NCBI GenBank assembly: GCA_033439295.1
Contig: JAVTLE010000014.1
Coordinates: 4,340,001-4,404,000, forward strand
Source of the DNA: Deuterostichococcus epilithicus
Lineage: Eukaryota > Chlorophyta > Trebouxiophyceae > Prasiolales > Stichococcaceae
Reading direction: 5' to 3'
DNA length: 64,000 bases
Shown here piece after piece: positions 45,601 through 56,441 of this stretch. The position numbers and the translations under genes were made by a program. The notes under the pieces were generated by a model. It was not told where the DNA came from, did no database searches, and was given only the letters and a program-made list of their open reading frames with translations. Numbering within the stretch: position 1 is the first letter of the stretch; each line of letters opens with the position of its first letter.

Positions 45601-48600
45601 GCCTGGCAGCGTGGTGGCCGCGGCACGGGACGTGTGCGAGGTCGCACGGCAGGCGGCGCTGCATGCGCGCGCTGGCGCGCAGGCGGCTGCCGACGCGGAC
45701 GGCGCCGCCAAGGTACCGTTTCTAAACCCTAAAATTCGTTTGTGTCCACCATTCGCATCCTTCAACAACATCCCATGGGGGACATCGGAGGGTTGGGCGG
45801 TCCCCAGCGACTGCTGATGTTGCTGCAGCAGCAGCACTATAATGGGATGGGGGTGGTCTGGCCTGGTTCGTGCAGCTTCAGCCGCTGCTGGAGGCAGCTT
45901 GAGGCTTGGCAGGCTCGCAGGATCCACTCCGTGCACGACAGCAGTGGCCAGGGCATGTCAGCGGCGTCAGCTGGTACCCATCCCCACATGGAGCGCTCCA
46001 CATCGAGTCCCCCCGATCAGTGCTGCATGGTCCGAGCGGAAGTCTCAAGTCGCAAGCCTCATCACGCGAGGCACATCCTGAATCCAATGCATGTCACCAG
46101 CGCAGGCGGCTCTGGTCTCTGCGGAGCGCCAGCACGAGGCGGCGGTGGCGGTGGCGGTGCGCCATGGCCGCAACCCCCTGTCGGAGCCGGCCTGGATGTA
46201 CAACGAGGCGGGCGGCAGCGCCCGTGGGCAGTCGGGCCCCTTCTCCCTGCTGCAGCTCATCGCCAAGCTGCGCGGTGAGGGCTTCCTCTGGCCCGGAGGC
46301 CAGCTGCACTGCTCTGCGTCACAGAGTCGCCACAGCGGCTGCTCGTCGTGCACCAGCGGTGCCCACCACCGGCGAGGCGCCTATCTGCCGCAGCTCGTCG
46401 CCAAGCTGTGCGGCGGGGGTGCACCCGATGCCGGCTGTTGCGATGCATGGTCCCAGCCTCCGCCGTGCCGCCACTTTGCAATGCAAGCGAAAAGCAACAC
46501 CTGTCTTCCTCCCCCAGCATCTCCTGGTAGCGCCGCACCATCTGGCAGTCCCGTCAGCCGCCTGCATTGCCTCGAGGTCCAACGGCCCGGCTCATGTCGT
46601 CCGCAGACCCGGAGCACGTGGTCAGCGGCGGCATGATGATCCACGACGAGGAGGGCAGCCAGTGCCTGACGCTGGGTCACGCACTGGCGCAATTTCCCAT
46701 CGCGGTCGCCACGTGGGACCTGCGCTCCCGGGCGGCCGCGGCGGCTGCCGTCGCCGCCACCGACGCCGTCGCAGCCGATGCCAAGGTTCGCACCCAGGGC
46801 TGTGTTCTGGAAGTGCCTCGCCTAAGCAGGCATGCGCTGCACAGCCCCGCGCACCGCCTGAGATCCCTGTTTCGCATTTCGTCGCTGTGCCCACTTGCAT
46901 AGTAGTATTTCATTATGGTTATTTACTGTTTCGCTCTGCAGTGGCGGGAGGCGGCGGCGCAGCACGAGCTGGCAGAAGCCGCGCTGGCTGTGGCGCATCT
47001 GGCCCATGCCCGCTGGCAGTTTGCCGGCAGCGGCGGCGGCAGCGGCGGCGGCAGCGGCGGCAGCAGCGGCAACGGCACCAGCAGCGGCGCAGCTGCGGGG
47101 CTGACGCCGGCAGAGCTCCAGATGCTGACCAAGGCCGGCCAGCTGCAGGTGAGTTCCATCAAGCCGCTCCACCGCTAGCTTACATCATCCCCTCCGCGCA
47201 CAGCATATGCAAGGCCAGCTGTGGCTCTGTTAGGGAAACTACAATCACCAGCATCCGCATGCTGGCGCTGCCATGCATGGTCCATGGGCACATGCGGTGT
47301 CGATCTTGCTAACAGGATCGCATGAGTTGCATGGCTACCACCGAAATGTCGAGCGACCACAGGCCTTGCCTGTGCACAAGCTAACACGGACACGGCTGTG
47401 CTCAGGACGCCGGCGCCGCTGCCGGACCAACCCTGAAGACAAACTAATTTTCTCAAGTTTGCTTGATCCTTCTGTGCAGGACGGCCGGCAGCTGCGGCGC
47501 TGTGGCGGCAGCGCCGTCAGGACTGTCGGGCAGGTGGTCGTTGAGTGGCGCGCCGCCTGCGAGGCCGCCGCTGCAAAGTCACGCGCAGGTGCGGTCACTT
47601 TGGTGCCGGCATGCCGGCGGCGAGCCAGGCACTGGCCTGGCTTGCATTGCCCGAGTGTAAGACAAAGGACTGAGTTGCAAGTGCAATCGCCGAATGGACA
47701 CATCGCTTGGTCTTCGGACGCCGTTACGCAGAACGCCAGGCCTCTGGATGCTCGTTGCTGGGCGTCTACCTCCTGGCGTTGTCACCTGCATGTCAGCTCC
47801 CACAATCAGCGCCTAGCCCCTCGAATCGATTCCATTGCACGCCTCACCTGGGGCTGCACAGGCTCAGTCAGGCAGCCCCAGCATGGCACAATCATGCGTG
47901 AACTGCAACTCCCATGCCAGAACCTCAGCGCAAGCTCGTGCCCTGTGCCTGCAGCGGGCAACACGCCACCGCAGCCGCCGCAGCAGGGGGCGGCGACGGC
48001 GGCGGCAGAAGTGCCGCCCTTTGGGGAGTACACCCACTGCTGGATCTGGGTCAGCGACGACGACCAGCAGCAGGTGATGCATCAGACCAGCTCCGTGCAT
48101 CCCTGGCTCTGCACGACTCCTCATAGCTCGCTGGTCTGAAAACCTGAGGTTCGTGACAATTCATGTGTTTGCCGCTTGCCGCAGCCGACTGCTGCCGCTG
48201 ATATGCACGACCGACAGTGCACCTGCCCATGTGCTGGCGCCTGACACGACCGTGCCCCGACTCCCACGCCTGTCGACATGTCGGCCCCAGACACATGCAG
48301 CAACATAAAGCCTGGGTGCTGCTGCCGCAGGGCCCCTTCTGCCTGGCGCAGCTGCGGGGCTGGGTCGCGGCCGGCAGCCTGCTGGCGGACATGCCGGTCA
48401 GCCATGCTGTGCGGCCTGGGGTGCGGCTGACCATCCGCGGCGTCATGGAGGCGCATGCGGCGGCGCAGGCGCAGCGGCTGGCGCGAGCCGCCCCGCACGC
48501 CGAGCGCATCGGTGCGAGAGCAACTTGGCGGGTCTCGGTCTTCTGTATTGTGGGGATCCTTGGGGACCCGTGCCTTGTGGGCGACAGCCAGGCTGGACCC

Positions 48601-51600
48601 AGGGAATACTAAGTCCAACCAGCTGGACTTGGTATCGCCTGCTGGACAGAGGAGGGCGTGCCAGCACTTTGCGACGGCTCCCGCAGCCGAGGCCTTGCCG
48701 ATGAGGTTCAGATCATTGGGTTTGGGCTGCGGCTCCAGCCTTTGCCCGTCCCGGATCCAGCTTTGGCTGGGTCCAAACCTCTGCCAGGCAGTTGTTGGAC
48801 GCCTTTAGCGCTCCAGCGCTCACAAGCTGCTGCCACAGCCGGCTCCCTTCTCTGCAGGCAGCTGGCACAGCAGCTGGCACAGGCGGTGAACCTCCAGGGC
48901 CAACACCAGCTGGCTGTGCGTTGTCCCACTGTCTCGAGCCACCACCCATTCCACAAGGTCAAGCAACCGGCGCAGCAGCTGGTGGAGGCAGTGACCTCAG
49001 GGGCCTGCACAATCCCTCTAGGAGAAACAATTTCTAAAGCTGACCATACTCGTCGCCTGTGGACAGGCAGGCAGCTGGCGCAGCAGCAGCTGGCGTAGGT
49101 AGTGGACCCCGAGACCTGCTGTTCTGGCTAACATGCAGACATTGCAGTTCACTGCGGACATTATCCGGTATCCCCCCATGGCAGGCAAGAAGCTGGCGCT
49201 GCAGCTGGCGGAGGCAGTGGACCTCAACCGCAAGCGCGTGTTCCTGGACCTGGTGGCCGTCGCCACGCGGCGCTACCTGGCGGCGCCGCGGCTGGAGGAC
49301 ACACCTGCCGCCGCCGCCGCCGCGGCTCCTGCAGCCGGTGAAGTCGCCGCCGGCGGGCAGCCGCTGGAGCAGGCGCATCAGCCGTCGTTGCAGTCGCGCG
49401 GTCCGCCGCCGGCCGNGCAGCCAGCCACAGCGGCGCCGCCGGTGCTGCTGCCGCCGCCTTTGGCGCTCGCGGCGCCGGACATCCAGCTCGTGCGTGCGGC
49501 CTCAATGCCGGGGGCTGTGGCGCTGCCGGACGCTGTTGCAGATGCCCACAGCAAGGCGGCTCCGCCGGGTGTGGGGCATGTGGGTGAAGACCCAGCAGCT
49601 GCAGCCGCGGCGGAGCTCGCGGCAGCGGTGTCAACGGCAGAGCCAGAGGGCGCCGCACGCGCATCTGTCAGCGGCTCGCCGGCGGCGTCAGCGGCAGCAG
49701 CGACAGCGGCAACGGCAGCACAAACATCGGCAGCCGTGCCGGCAGCAGCCGCGTGCAGTCCGTCAACCACCGCGGCTGCCCTGACACATCTGGCCGATCC
49801 GCCGCCAGCGCCGCATCTGGAACTGTCTGGCCTGGACGATGCAGCCGACGGCAGCGTTGCAGCAGCTGCTGCTGCAGGGGCCGGCCGTGCCCGTGCGGCG
49901 GGGCGGCTGCCAGAAACTGTGGCAGCTGGCACAGCAGCAAGCTCTGCTGCGGCTGTCGGACAATCCGCTGCGGCGCCGCCGCAGCCTGGCAGCGCGCACA
50001 GCAGCCCCGCGCGGCTGCCGCCAGTGCAGGCGGGCCCGGCGGCGCGGCGCAGCGGCCTCCGCGTGCGGCTGCTGGGGGTGCAGCCGGAAGTGCCGGCACA
50101 CCCGGCGGCGTCAACGCCAGCTGTGGCCGTCCAGACGGCTGGTGCATCGCCTGTAGGGCCTTGCCCGGACGGCATGGCAGCAGCAGCCTCGGCTGCAGGC
50201 AGCTCTGCAGCAGACGGAGCGGCACCCAAAGCTGCAGCCGGCCCGGAGCGGTCAGCAGCGCCAGGACCGGATGGTCAGGCAGGCACGGCAGCAGCCGCAG
50301 CCGCGACTAGGGCTACAGAGCCATCGCCGCTGCCACAGCAACAGCAGCAGGCGCAGCAGCAGCCGCAGGAAGCAGCACAGCCGACGACAGCGCCTGCACC
50401 AGCTGCGGGTAGACTATCGGAAGCCATGGCCCCTGCCTCGAGCGCGGCGCCTGGCGCCGCAGCCACTGCCACGAGCTCGCAGGAGGCGTCGCATCATTCG
50501 ACAGGCGCCGACCAGGCGGCAGCCGATGCAGCAGCGGCAGCGGCAGCGGCAGCGGCAGCAGCCGACCACCAGCAGCCCGTGCCTGTCCGTGTGGGCAGCA
50601 GCCCAGCAACTGAGCAAGCAGACGGTGGCGATTCGCATCCGACAGGTGCAGCGGTGCGACGCGTGCGAGGCAGCAGACTGACGGCGGCAGCGGCAGCAGC
50701 AGCGGGTGATGGCGCAATGGCAGCAGCGACCCGCGCTTGTGGAGCTCCTGCTGAGCAGCCAGGCCCGCCACAGGCGCCGGCGCTCCCGCAGTCACCGGCA
50801 GAGCAATCCCCAGACAGGGATGCCTGCCCATCCCCGCCCGTGCAGGAGGTTGAGGCAACATCTGGCCAGGCCAGTCCGCGGCAGCCTCACCAGTGGCGGC
50901 GGCGGCCACAATCGGGCGGCGAGACAATCCACAGCACACAGCCCGAGCAGCAGCAGCACGCCTGCCAGGCAGAGCCAGGCTCCCCTTCGCGGCAGTCCAA
51001 CCACTCAGCGTTTTCCACGCCGTCAACACGGGCCTCATCGGAGGAGGCGTCGCCGTCGGCCGCCGTGGCGCTGGCGGCGGCGCCGGCGCTGGCGCTGTCG
51101 CTGGCGACACTGCGTGGGCCGCACGGGACGCCGGAGTCGATGCAGGTGCCTACCGCACAAGCCGCTACACGATATGCACTTCGGTGCCGGAAGCGCCCCT
51201 CTTTCCCCTTGGGGCTGTGAATTTTGCCACATCCCTAAAGCGACTTGCAATTACACATAGGTACACAGGTACACAATTTCGATTGTGGCCCCTGCCGCTG
51301 GATCGTTGCTCCCGTTTGGCGCTGGACCCACAAGAACGCTTCCCCATCCCTGTCGTTGCAGGTGCTCAAGTTCCGGCCGCGCTCCCCGACGGCAGAGGCA
51401 CACGCAGCAGCGGCGGCGGCCGGCCACCAAGCGCGTACAGGCAAGAAGCGGCGGGAGCCCGGCGTGAACGAGCCCCTGTCGCAGTGTCCCTCATGCAACG
51501 TCGCGGTGAGCTCCTCTTCGGACCTGCTCCGCAAGTCGCTGTGCAACTTCCTGTTGTGCAGATGGTGGTGTGCCGTTGCCGAGGGAAGGGATCTAACAAC

Positions 51601-54600
51601 CATATGTCTGGCGTGGCGTCACTGCACAATGCATGCGCTTGCACCGTCCATGCCTCAGCATCCAGGCCGGTGTAGTGCTGCATTGGCAATGTCACCCTGC
51701 TCGAGGCCAGCGGCGCCGTCAGCGACTCTATCGACGCCGTGTGGTGGCAAGGAGTCTGTGACATCGAAACCACATGACCGGCGCTGCTTTCGGTTCATGC
51801 GTCTGCAGATGCCGGCGGCGCGGGTGGCTGGCCACATCGAGTCGTGCCTGCGCAAGGCCGAGCTGCGGGCGGAGAAGGAAGCCAAGGCTGCAAGAGCTGC
51901 GGAGTCGGCGGCAGCTGCCAAGGCGGCGGCGGCAGCGAGGGCCAGGGCGAAGGTGCATCAGCAAAAGACCGCCTTGCTGAACGACATCCAGGAGGGCGCC
52001 GCCGCGGTGGTTGCCGGCCTCGAGCAAGCGGTTCGGGCAAGCGGTTCGGCCGGCAAGCGGCGACGGCGCAACGACAGCCCAGCGGCGGCATTGGCGGCCA
52101 GCCAGCCCTCGGCGGCCGGCGGCGGGAGCAGCAGCAGCTGGGTCACGGTGTCGGACGCGACGGCAGCGGCGGTGACGGCGGCAGCAGCGGACTCTTTCGC
52201 CTCCGAACGCCCGCTGTCGGAGCTGGTGCTGCCGCCGCGGCGCGCCGCAGTGCAGGCGGCCGCCATCTGGAACCTGCAGGCTGCGGCACCGGTGCTCTCC
52301 GGGGCTGGCGCCACATCGGCGGCGGCGGCGGCGCAGGCTGCAGCCAAGCGCAAGCGGGAGGCCAGCGCGGCGGCGCCGAGCCGCAGGCGACGCCGCAGCA
52401 CAGGCGGCGCCGGTTTCCAGCTGGATGTCTGCGCCCGAGCGCAGCCGCGGTTCGACTCGGTCGCCCGCTCGCGTCAGGTGCAGACCCGTGGCTCGCCAAG
52501 ACTGCAGCCGATCGCACAACTCGAAAGGGACGGCGTCATCATGCACCATGTCTTCTGCTGCTTGGATCACTCAGTTGGAGGCGGAGGGTGGCAAGGCGCG
52601 CTCTCACATGCCGGCAGCGCCGAAGACGCACATCAAGGTGCAGATGGAGTCGCAGGGCTCAGATACATCACCGGCGCCCACAGCCCTGACAGACTCCCAT
52701 TCGCTCTGCAGCCGTACGAACCCAGCGCAGCCGGAGCCGCTGCGGTCGGCGCCGCAGCAGCCGCCGCCGCCGCGCTGCCGCCGCGGCCTGCCCAGCGAAA
52801 GAAGGCGGCCGGGCGGCAGCTGGCGGCCGCGGACGGCGTCGCTGATGTCGCCGCCTACAGCCGCCTGAAGGTGGGTGGCCTCCTGGCAACAGGGTTTTGG
52901 ACATCCCCTTCACGAAGGAGACTGGGGCATGAAGTGTCACCTGCTTGACTGGCAGCCATGAAGAACGATAGGCACTATCGCTGCATGGAGGGCTCACCTT
53001 TCCTGGTCTCGTTGCAAACGAGTGTCCTTTACGACAGCAGTGCCGGGACTATGGCCACCCAAGGGGCCCAATCAGCCCGCCACATTCTGGGCGGCCTGCT
53101 CAGCCCACACTCCCAATCGCTCGCGCATGAGAGTCCTGCCCCTATCCTCCCCCCCTCCCCCGTCCCATGCGCGCATTACAAGCCTAAATGTCGCCTGGTT
53201 TTCCCTCCGCAGGAGCGGGAGCAGCCGCTGCGCATCCGCAAGAGCCCGGTGCACGCATGGGGACTCTACGCCACCGCCCCCATCCCACCCGAGGCCTTTG
53301 TCATCGAGTACGTTGGCGAGCGCGTGCGCGCGCCGCTGGCCGACGTGCGCGAGAAGGCAAGAGCGTTCATCACGTTCTCGTTTGTTGGTATGCTTGGTGT
53401 ATATTGAACGGGGGCGCTACCTTTCTGCTTGTCACACTGATTCAGGAGCAGGTTTAGGACTGGGGCGCAAGGGTAGGGGTTCAGGGATGCTGTCCTGAAG
53501 CCTGCAAACCTGCACCCGTGAGTGGACCGGCACGTCATAATGGGAGGAGAACCAGTGCCGATGGGTAGGCATCACTGCCTGCGTTTACGAGCCCACCGCC
53601 ACTGGTACCCCCGCGAGACTAGCGCCGGACGCACGGCCAGAGAGCTGGCCGGCCTTCAGTGCGAGATCGTCTGCCGGCGCGCCTCTGACAGAAACAGGGT
53701 GCTGCTCTTGCTCTGCAAGGGAGGAAAATTCCCGAAGGACACCAAATGCCCCCGCCCATGTCAAATTCCTGATGTTCCTGTAGGCGTACGAGGCCAGCGG
53801 CCGCGACAGCTCCTACCTGTTCCGCATCGACGACGAGTGGGTCATCGACGCCACTGTTAAGGTGGCCCCCCGCTGCAACCCTGCCTGCAAACCTCGCCGC
53901 CGCGGCGCGGCGCTGCTCCGCAAGTTGGCGCCTGGCACACGCCGTGCAGGGGCAAGGCGGTAGCTGAAATGTCGGTTGGGCAGTCCCTGCGGGTTGCCGG
54001 CGCCACTGCTGTGGCAGCGAGTCTCCCCGCAACCGGCCAAGGGTTCGAGTCCATCTGTGGCCAGTCACAACACGGCCAACCAGCAGCACGGGTTGGAAGC
54101 ATCCGCAAGGCGTGCGGCGGGGAGTGATGCCCGACCCTGCTGCTGCAGGGTGGCATGGGCTCGTTTTCATCAACCACAGCTGTGAGCCCTGACCCTGCTG
54201 CTGCAGGGTGGCATGGCGCGCTTCATCAACCACAGCTGCGAGCCAAACTGCTACACCAAGGTCATCCTTGTGGACGGCGCCCGCCACATCTTCATCTACT
54301 CCAAGCGGCCCATCGCGCCCGGCGAGGAGCTCTCATACGACTACAAGGTGAGTCGGCCAGAAGCCCGGTGCCGCTGCTGCGGGCCTGGGTTTTCAGTCTT
54401 GCAACACTTTTGGGGGAGTACCCAGTCTCGGGGCTTCAGATGTTGCGACTCCAATGTTGCAGTCTGACGCGCGGAATGCCACGGGTCCGTTCGGATGCAC
54501 GTCTTGTACTCTATCAATACACGTCAGTGCAGCTGCCGGCAGTAGTCATTCACTCACCCGCCAATGACTGCCGGCAGTGATCAGTCACTCACCCGCCAAT

Positions 54601-54784
54601 GACTGAAGCCAAATGCAAGATGGACAGCTCGCAAGTGCGTGCCGAGAGTAGGGCCTTTTCTGTCTCGTTCTGCAGCGCCCCCAGCAGACATGTTGTGACT
54701 TATCCACAGTTCGAGTATGAGGCTGAGGAGGCGGCGGTGCCGTGCCGCTGCGGCGCCCGCAACTGCCGCAAGCGCCTGAACTGA
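42689..54784 (+). CDS. SET-domain H3K4 methyltransferase, SET1/ATXR7-like, with CCHC, GYF and UBZ-like domains
   Basis: Probable nuclear histone lysine methyltransferase. Exons: 42689-45298, 45527-45712, 46106-46274, 46607-46785, 46942-47148, 47480-47588, 47955-48073, 48331-48511, 49185-51146, 51362-51505, 51809-52869, 53213-53356, 53784-53861, 54207-54347 and 54710-54784; total 7365 bases, 2454 residues, every join in phase. Domains in order: Arg/Ser/Pro-rich start with a zinc knuckle ([15 protein letters not shown], residue about 435); GYF-like 1 ([23 protein letters not shown]); GYF 2 ([20 protein letters not shown]); a long Ala/Pro/Gln region; a C2HC finger [20 protein letters not shown]; a Lys/Ala coiled region; then SET ([78 protein letters not shown]) and post-[19 protein letters not shown] with a SET1-class SET matches plant ATXR7. 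The intron after 53356 starts with GC. That the CCHC exon belongs to the same transcript is inferred from phase and spacing only. Confidence 0.85.
45416..45563. repeat. Partial tandem copy of an exon start (period 111) in the SET gene
   Basis: CAG|GACCCGCTGGGCGCAGATGG at 45416 recurs as CAG|GACCCGCTGGGTGCGGATGA at 45527. Both are preceded by an acceptor-like ACAG. I treat the first as lying in the intron 45299-45526, but that interval is 228 bases and open in frame, so the two copies could also be a protein repeat ([12 protein letters not shown] and [12 protein letters not shown]). Confidence 0.85.
46253..46418. repeat. Partial copy of an exon end (offset 138) in the SET gene
   Basis: CAGCTCATCGCCAAGCTGCG, the end of the first GYF exon and its donor, recurs as CAGCTCGTCGCCAAGCTGTG at 46391 inside the following intron (46275-46606). 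Confidence 0.8.
48852..49230. repeat. Four degenerate tandem copies of an exon start in the SET gene
   Basis: The start of the exon at 49185 (AAGCTGGCGCTGCAGCTGG, CGGAGGCAGTGGACCTC) is preceded by three decayed copies, at about 48852-48895, 48961-49000 and 49064-49110, each sharing CAGCTGG...GAGGCAGTG...CCTC with changes. Spacing is about 100-120 bases. They lie in intron 48512-49184. Confidence 0.8.
54149..54262. repeat. 58-bp tandem copy of a 3' splice site and SET-exon start
   Basis: CCCTGCTGCTGCAGGGTGGC ending in TTCATCAACCACAGCTGTGA occurs just upstream of the genuine acceptor and exon ([31 protein letters not shown]). The copies start at 54149 and 54207. The upstream copy differs by a small length change, so it reads out of the SET frame. 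Confidence 0.92.
54551..54620. repeat. 35-bp tandem repeat, two copies, in the last SET-gene intron
   Basis: CACTCACCCGCCAATGACTG starts at 54551 and again at 54586, with flanking GTCATT/GTCACT and CCGGCAGT elements, in intron 54348-54709. Confidence 0.9.
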
Positions 54785-56441
54785 GGCGCACGGCTGCTCC
54801 GGCGCGCGGCGGCTGCCGCTGCCACCTGCGTCACGGAGCCTTGATCCTGCGACGCTGGCGCGAGTCGTGCGCTGGGGGAGGGCGCAGGCAGGAAGGAATC
54901 GCTGCGGAGGAGGGTTGCCAGCGGCAGCCGCACCACCCTTTCACAGCTGCTGCTCATGCCGAGGAGGTTGGCTGCGGCAATACTACAGCGCCGAGGGCGC
55001 CCACACGGGCGGCCGTATGCAGGGCGCATCGTCGTGGGCGGGATGTCGAAGTCTCAAGGATAGATGCATCAGCGTGCTTGACTGCGGTCGGACACACTGT
55101 GCTTACAGTCGGCCGATATTGGTCGGGTCCGCGGAAAAGGGTTGTGGACGGATGATTTAGCGCTGGAGCATTGGGCACTCCTGCTTGTACTGCGTTGGAG
55201 TGGGGGTCTATGGGGGTCTACAGGGCTATGTGGTTTTATGTGCAGCATCACCGATGCGTCGCCTGTGGCGGCACGCTGTTGGCTCCACCGCGCCGTGTCT
55301 CAGTCTACATCTTCTGAATGTTTCGAAATTCTGCATGTAAACATTGTAGGAGTCAATGCTGCCGCACAATCTGTGTGCTGGTCCAGCACCTCCTCTTCCC
55401 CTCGCAAATGCGGTTGCAGGTGGGCACAGCTGCGCGCGCTGCGGCGACTGCGTGATGGGAGCAGCATTACATGATTTCAACCTCTCCCTCAATCGTTGCC
55501 CTGCCGCACTTCTGACGATGTGAGACGGTGAGCAGCAAAATATACCAGAATCGCCAAAGCCAAAAGAATCTCTGATTCTCCAGCTGGCGCTAAGTTCCAA
55601 ATGTAACCGCAAGTGACTCGCACCCAAAAGGGGATGTGTACAAGCCACAGGTGCTTGTGACGGCGGGCGACAAGGACTTGTGCTGCTGCGATCGCGGCAA
55701 AGCCACAAACCGTGCGAGCCCGCCCGGTGAAGAAGCTACTGTGCAGCAGGTGCCGGCATTTCTGCGTTTTGTGTTCGACTTGTCGGTCGTCCGCCTTTTT
55801 GATCTCTGGACTAACCCAGGCCGGCAAAATTGTAGACCTCACTTGACTCGCTGCGCTTCCCGAAGAAGATCTGGATATCTGGTACCATGTTTGGGGCGCG
55901 AGAATCCGTCGGGATACGGGGCCATTGAATGCAGATGCCTGTTTGGTGGTTGGCCGACATCACTTTTTCATGCTTTGGCTTCCTGATGGCGTACAGGATG
56001 TTACGTGACGCCCCGCTGGGTTCTTGGAAACTCGCGTGAGCCTGTTTGGAAGCAGTGACAAGGCTTGGAGGCGCATCCTTGCACGGCGTTCACCGTGAGC
56101 AACGTCAATCGTCTTCGTCGCTGGCCTCTCCACGGTTGAGTGTCTTCCCGCCAGGTGCGGACCGTGTGTTAGACCGTCCAGTGGGTGAGCCGTCAATCTG
56201 AGCAGCAGGTTGCGACCAGGTCATGAGGAACCATTGTCCCCCGTGCCTTCGCCGCAAGCTTGTTGATGACTCTGTTTGATAACAAAGCTGCTACTGGAGC
56301 CACATGCTGCCTGCACCGACGGCCGGAAAGTGCAACATTTTCAGGGGATGTCACTGAACAGCCAGGCATCGGCAGTCAATTGATTCGCAGTCATGCCTCT
56401 AAACAGCTCGATTGCTGCTCCTCATCAGGCTGCCTGGAGCA
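54785..56441. other. Intergenic region downstream of the SET gene
   Basis: About 1.65 kb with no recognised coding exon. It includes the SET 3' UTR; TGTAAAC near 55336 is a possible polyadenylation signal. Composition falls toward moderate GC after 55300. The right part should carry the promoter of the next gene. Confidence 0.45.

Noticed and set aside
5536-49417. Isolated N bases in GC-rich exons (5536, 5541, 26525, 26590, 26592, about 35885-35978, 44544, 49417)
   Set aside because: These look like sequencing ambiguity in GGC/GCC-rich microsatellites, not biology; they do make local residue counts uncertain.
54045-54062. GGGTTCGAGTCC resembling the T-arm of a tRNA
   Set aside because: The flanking bases do not form a T-stem and no acceptor, D or anticodon arm can be drawn; it lies inside a SET-gene intron.
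55636-55986. Plus-strand open frame of 116 codons between the SET and coiled-coil genes
   Set aside because: No motif, no supporting splice partners, and similar open frames on the opposite strand.
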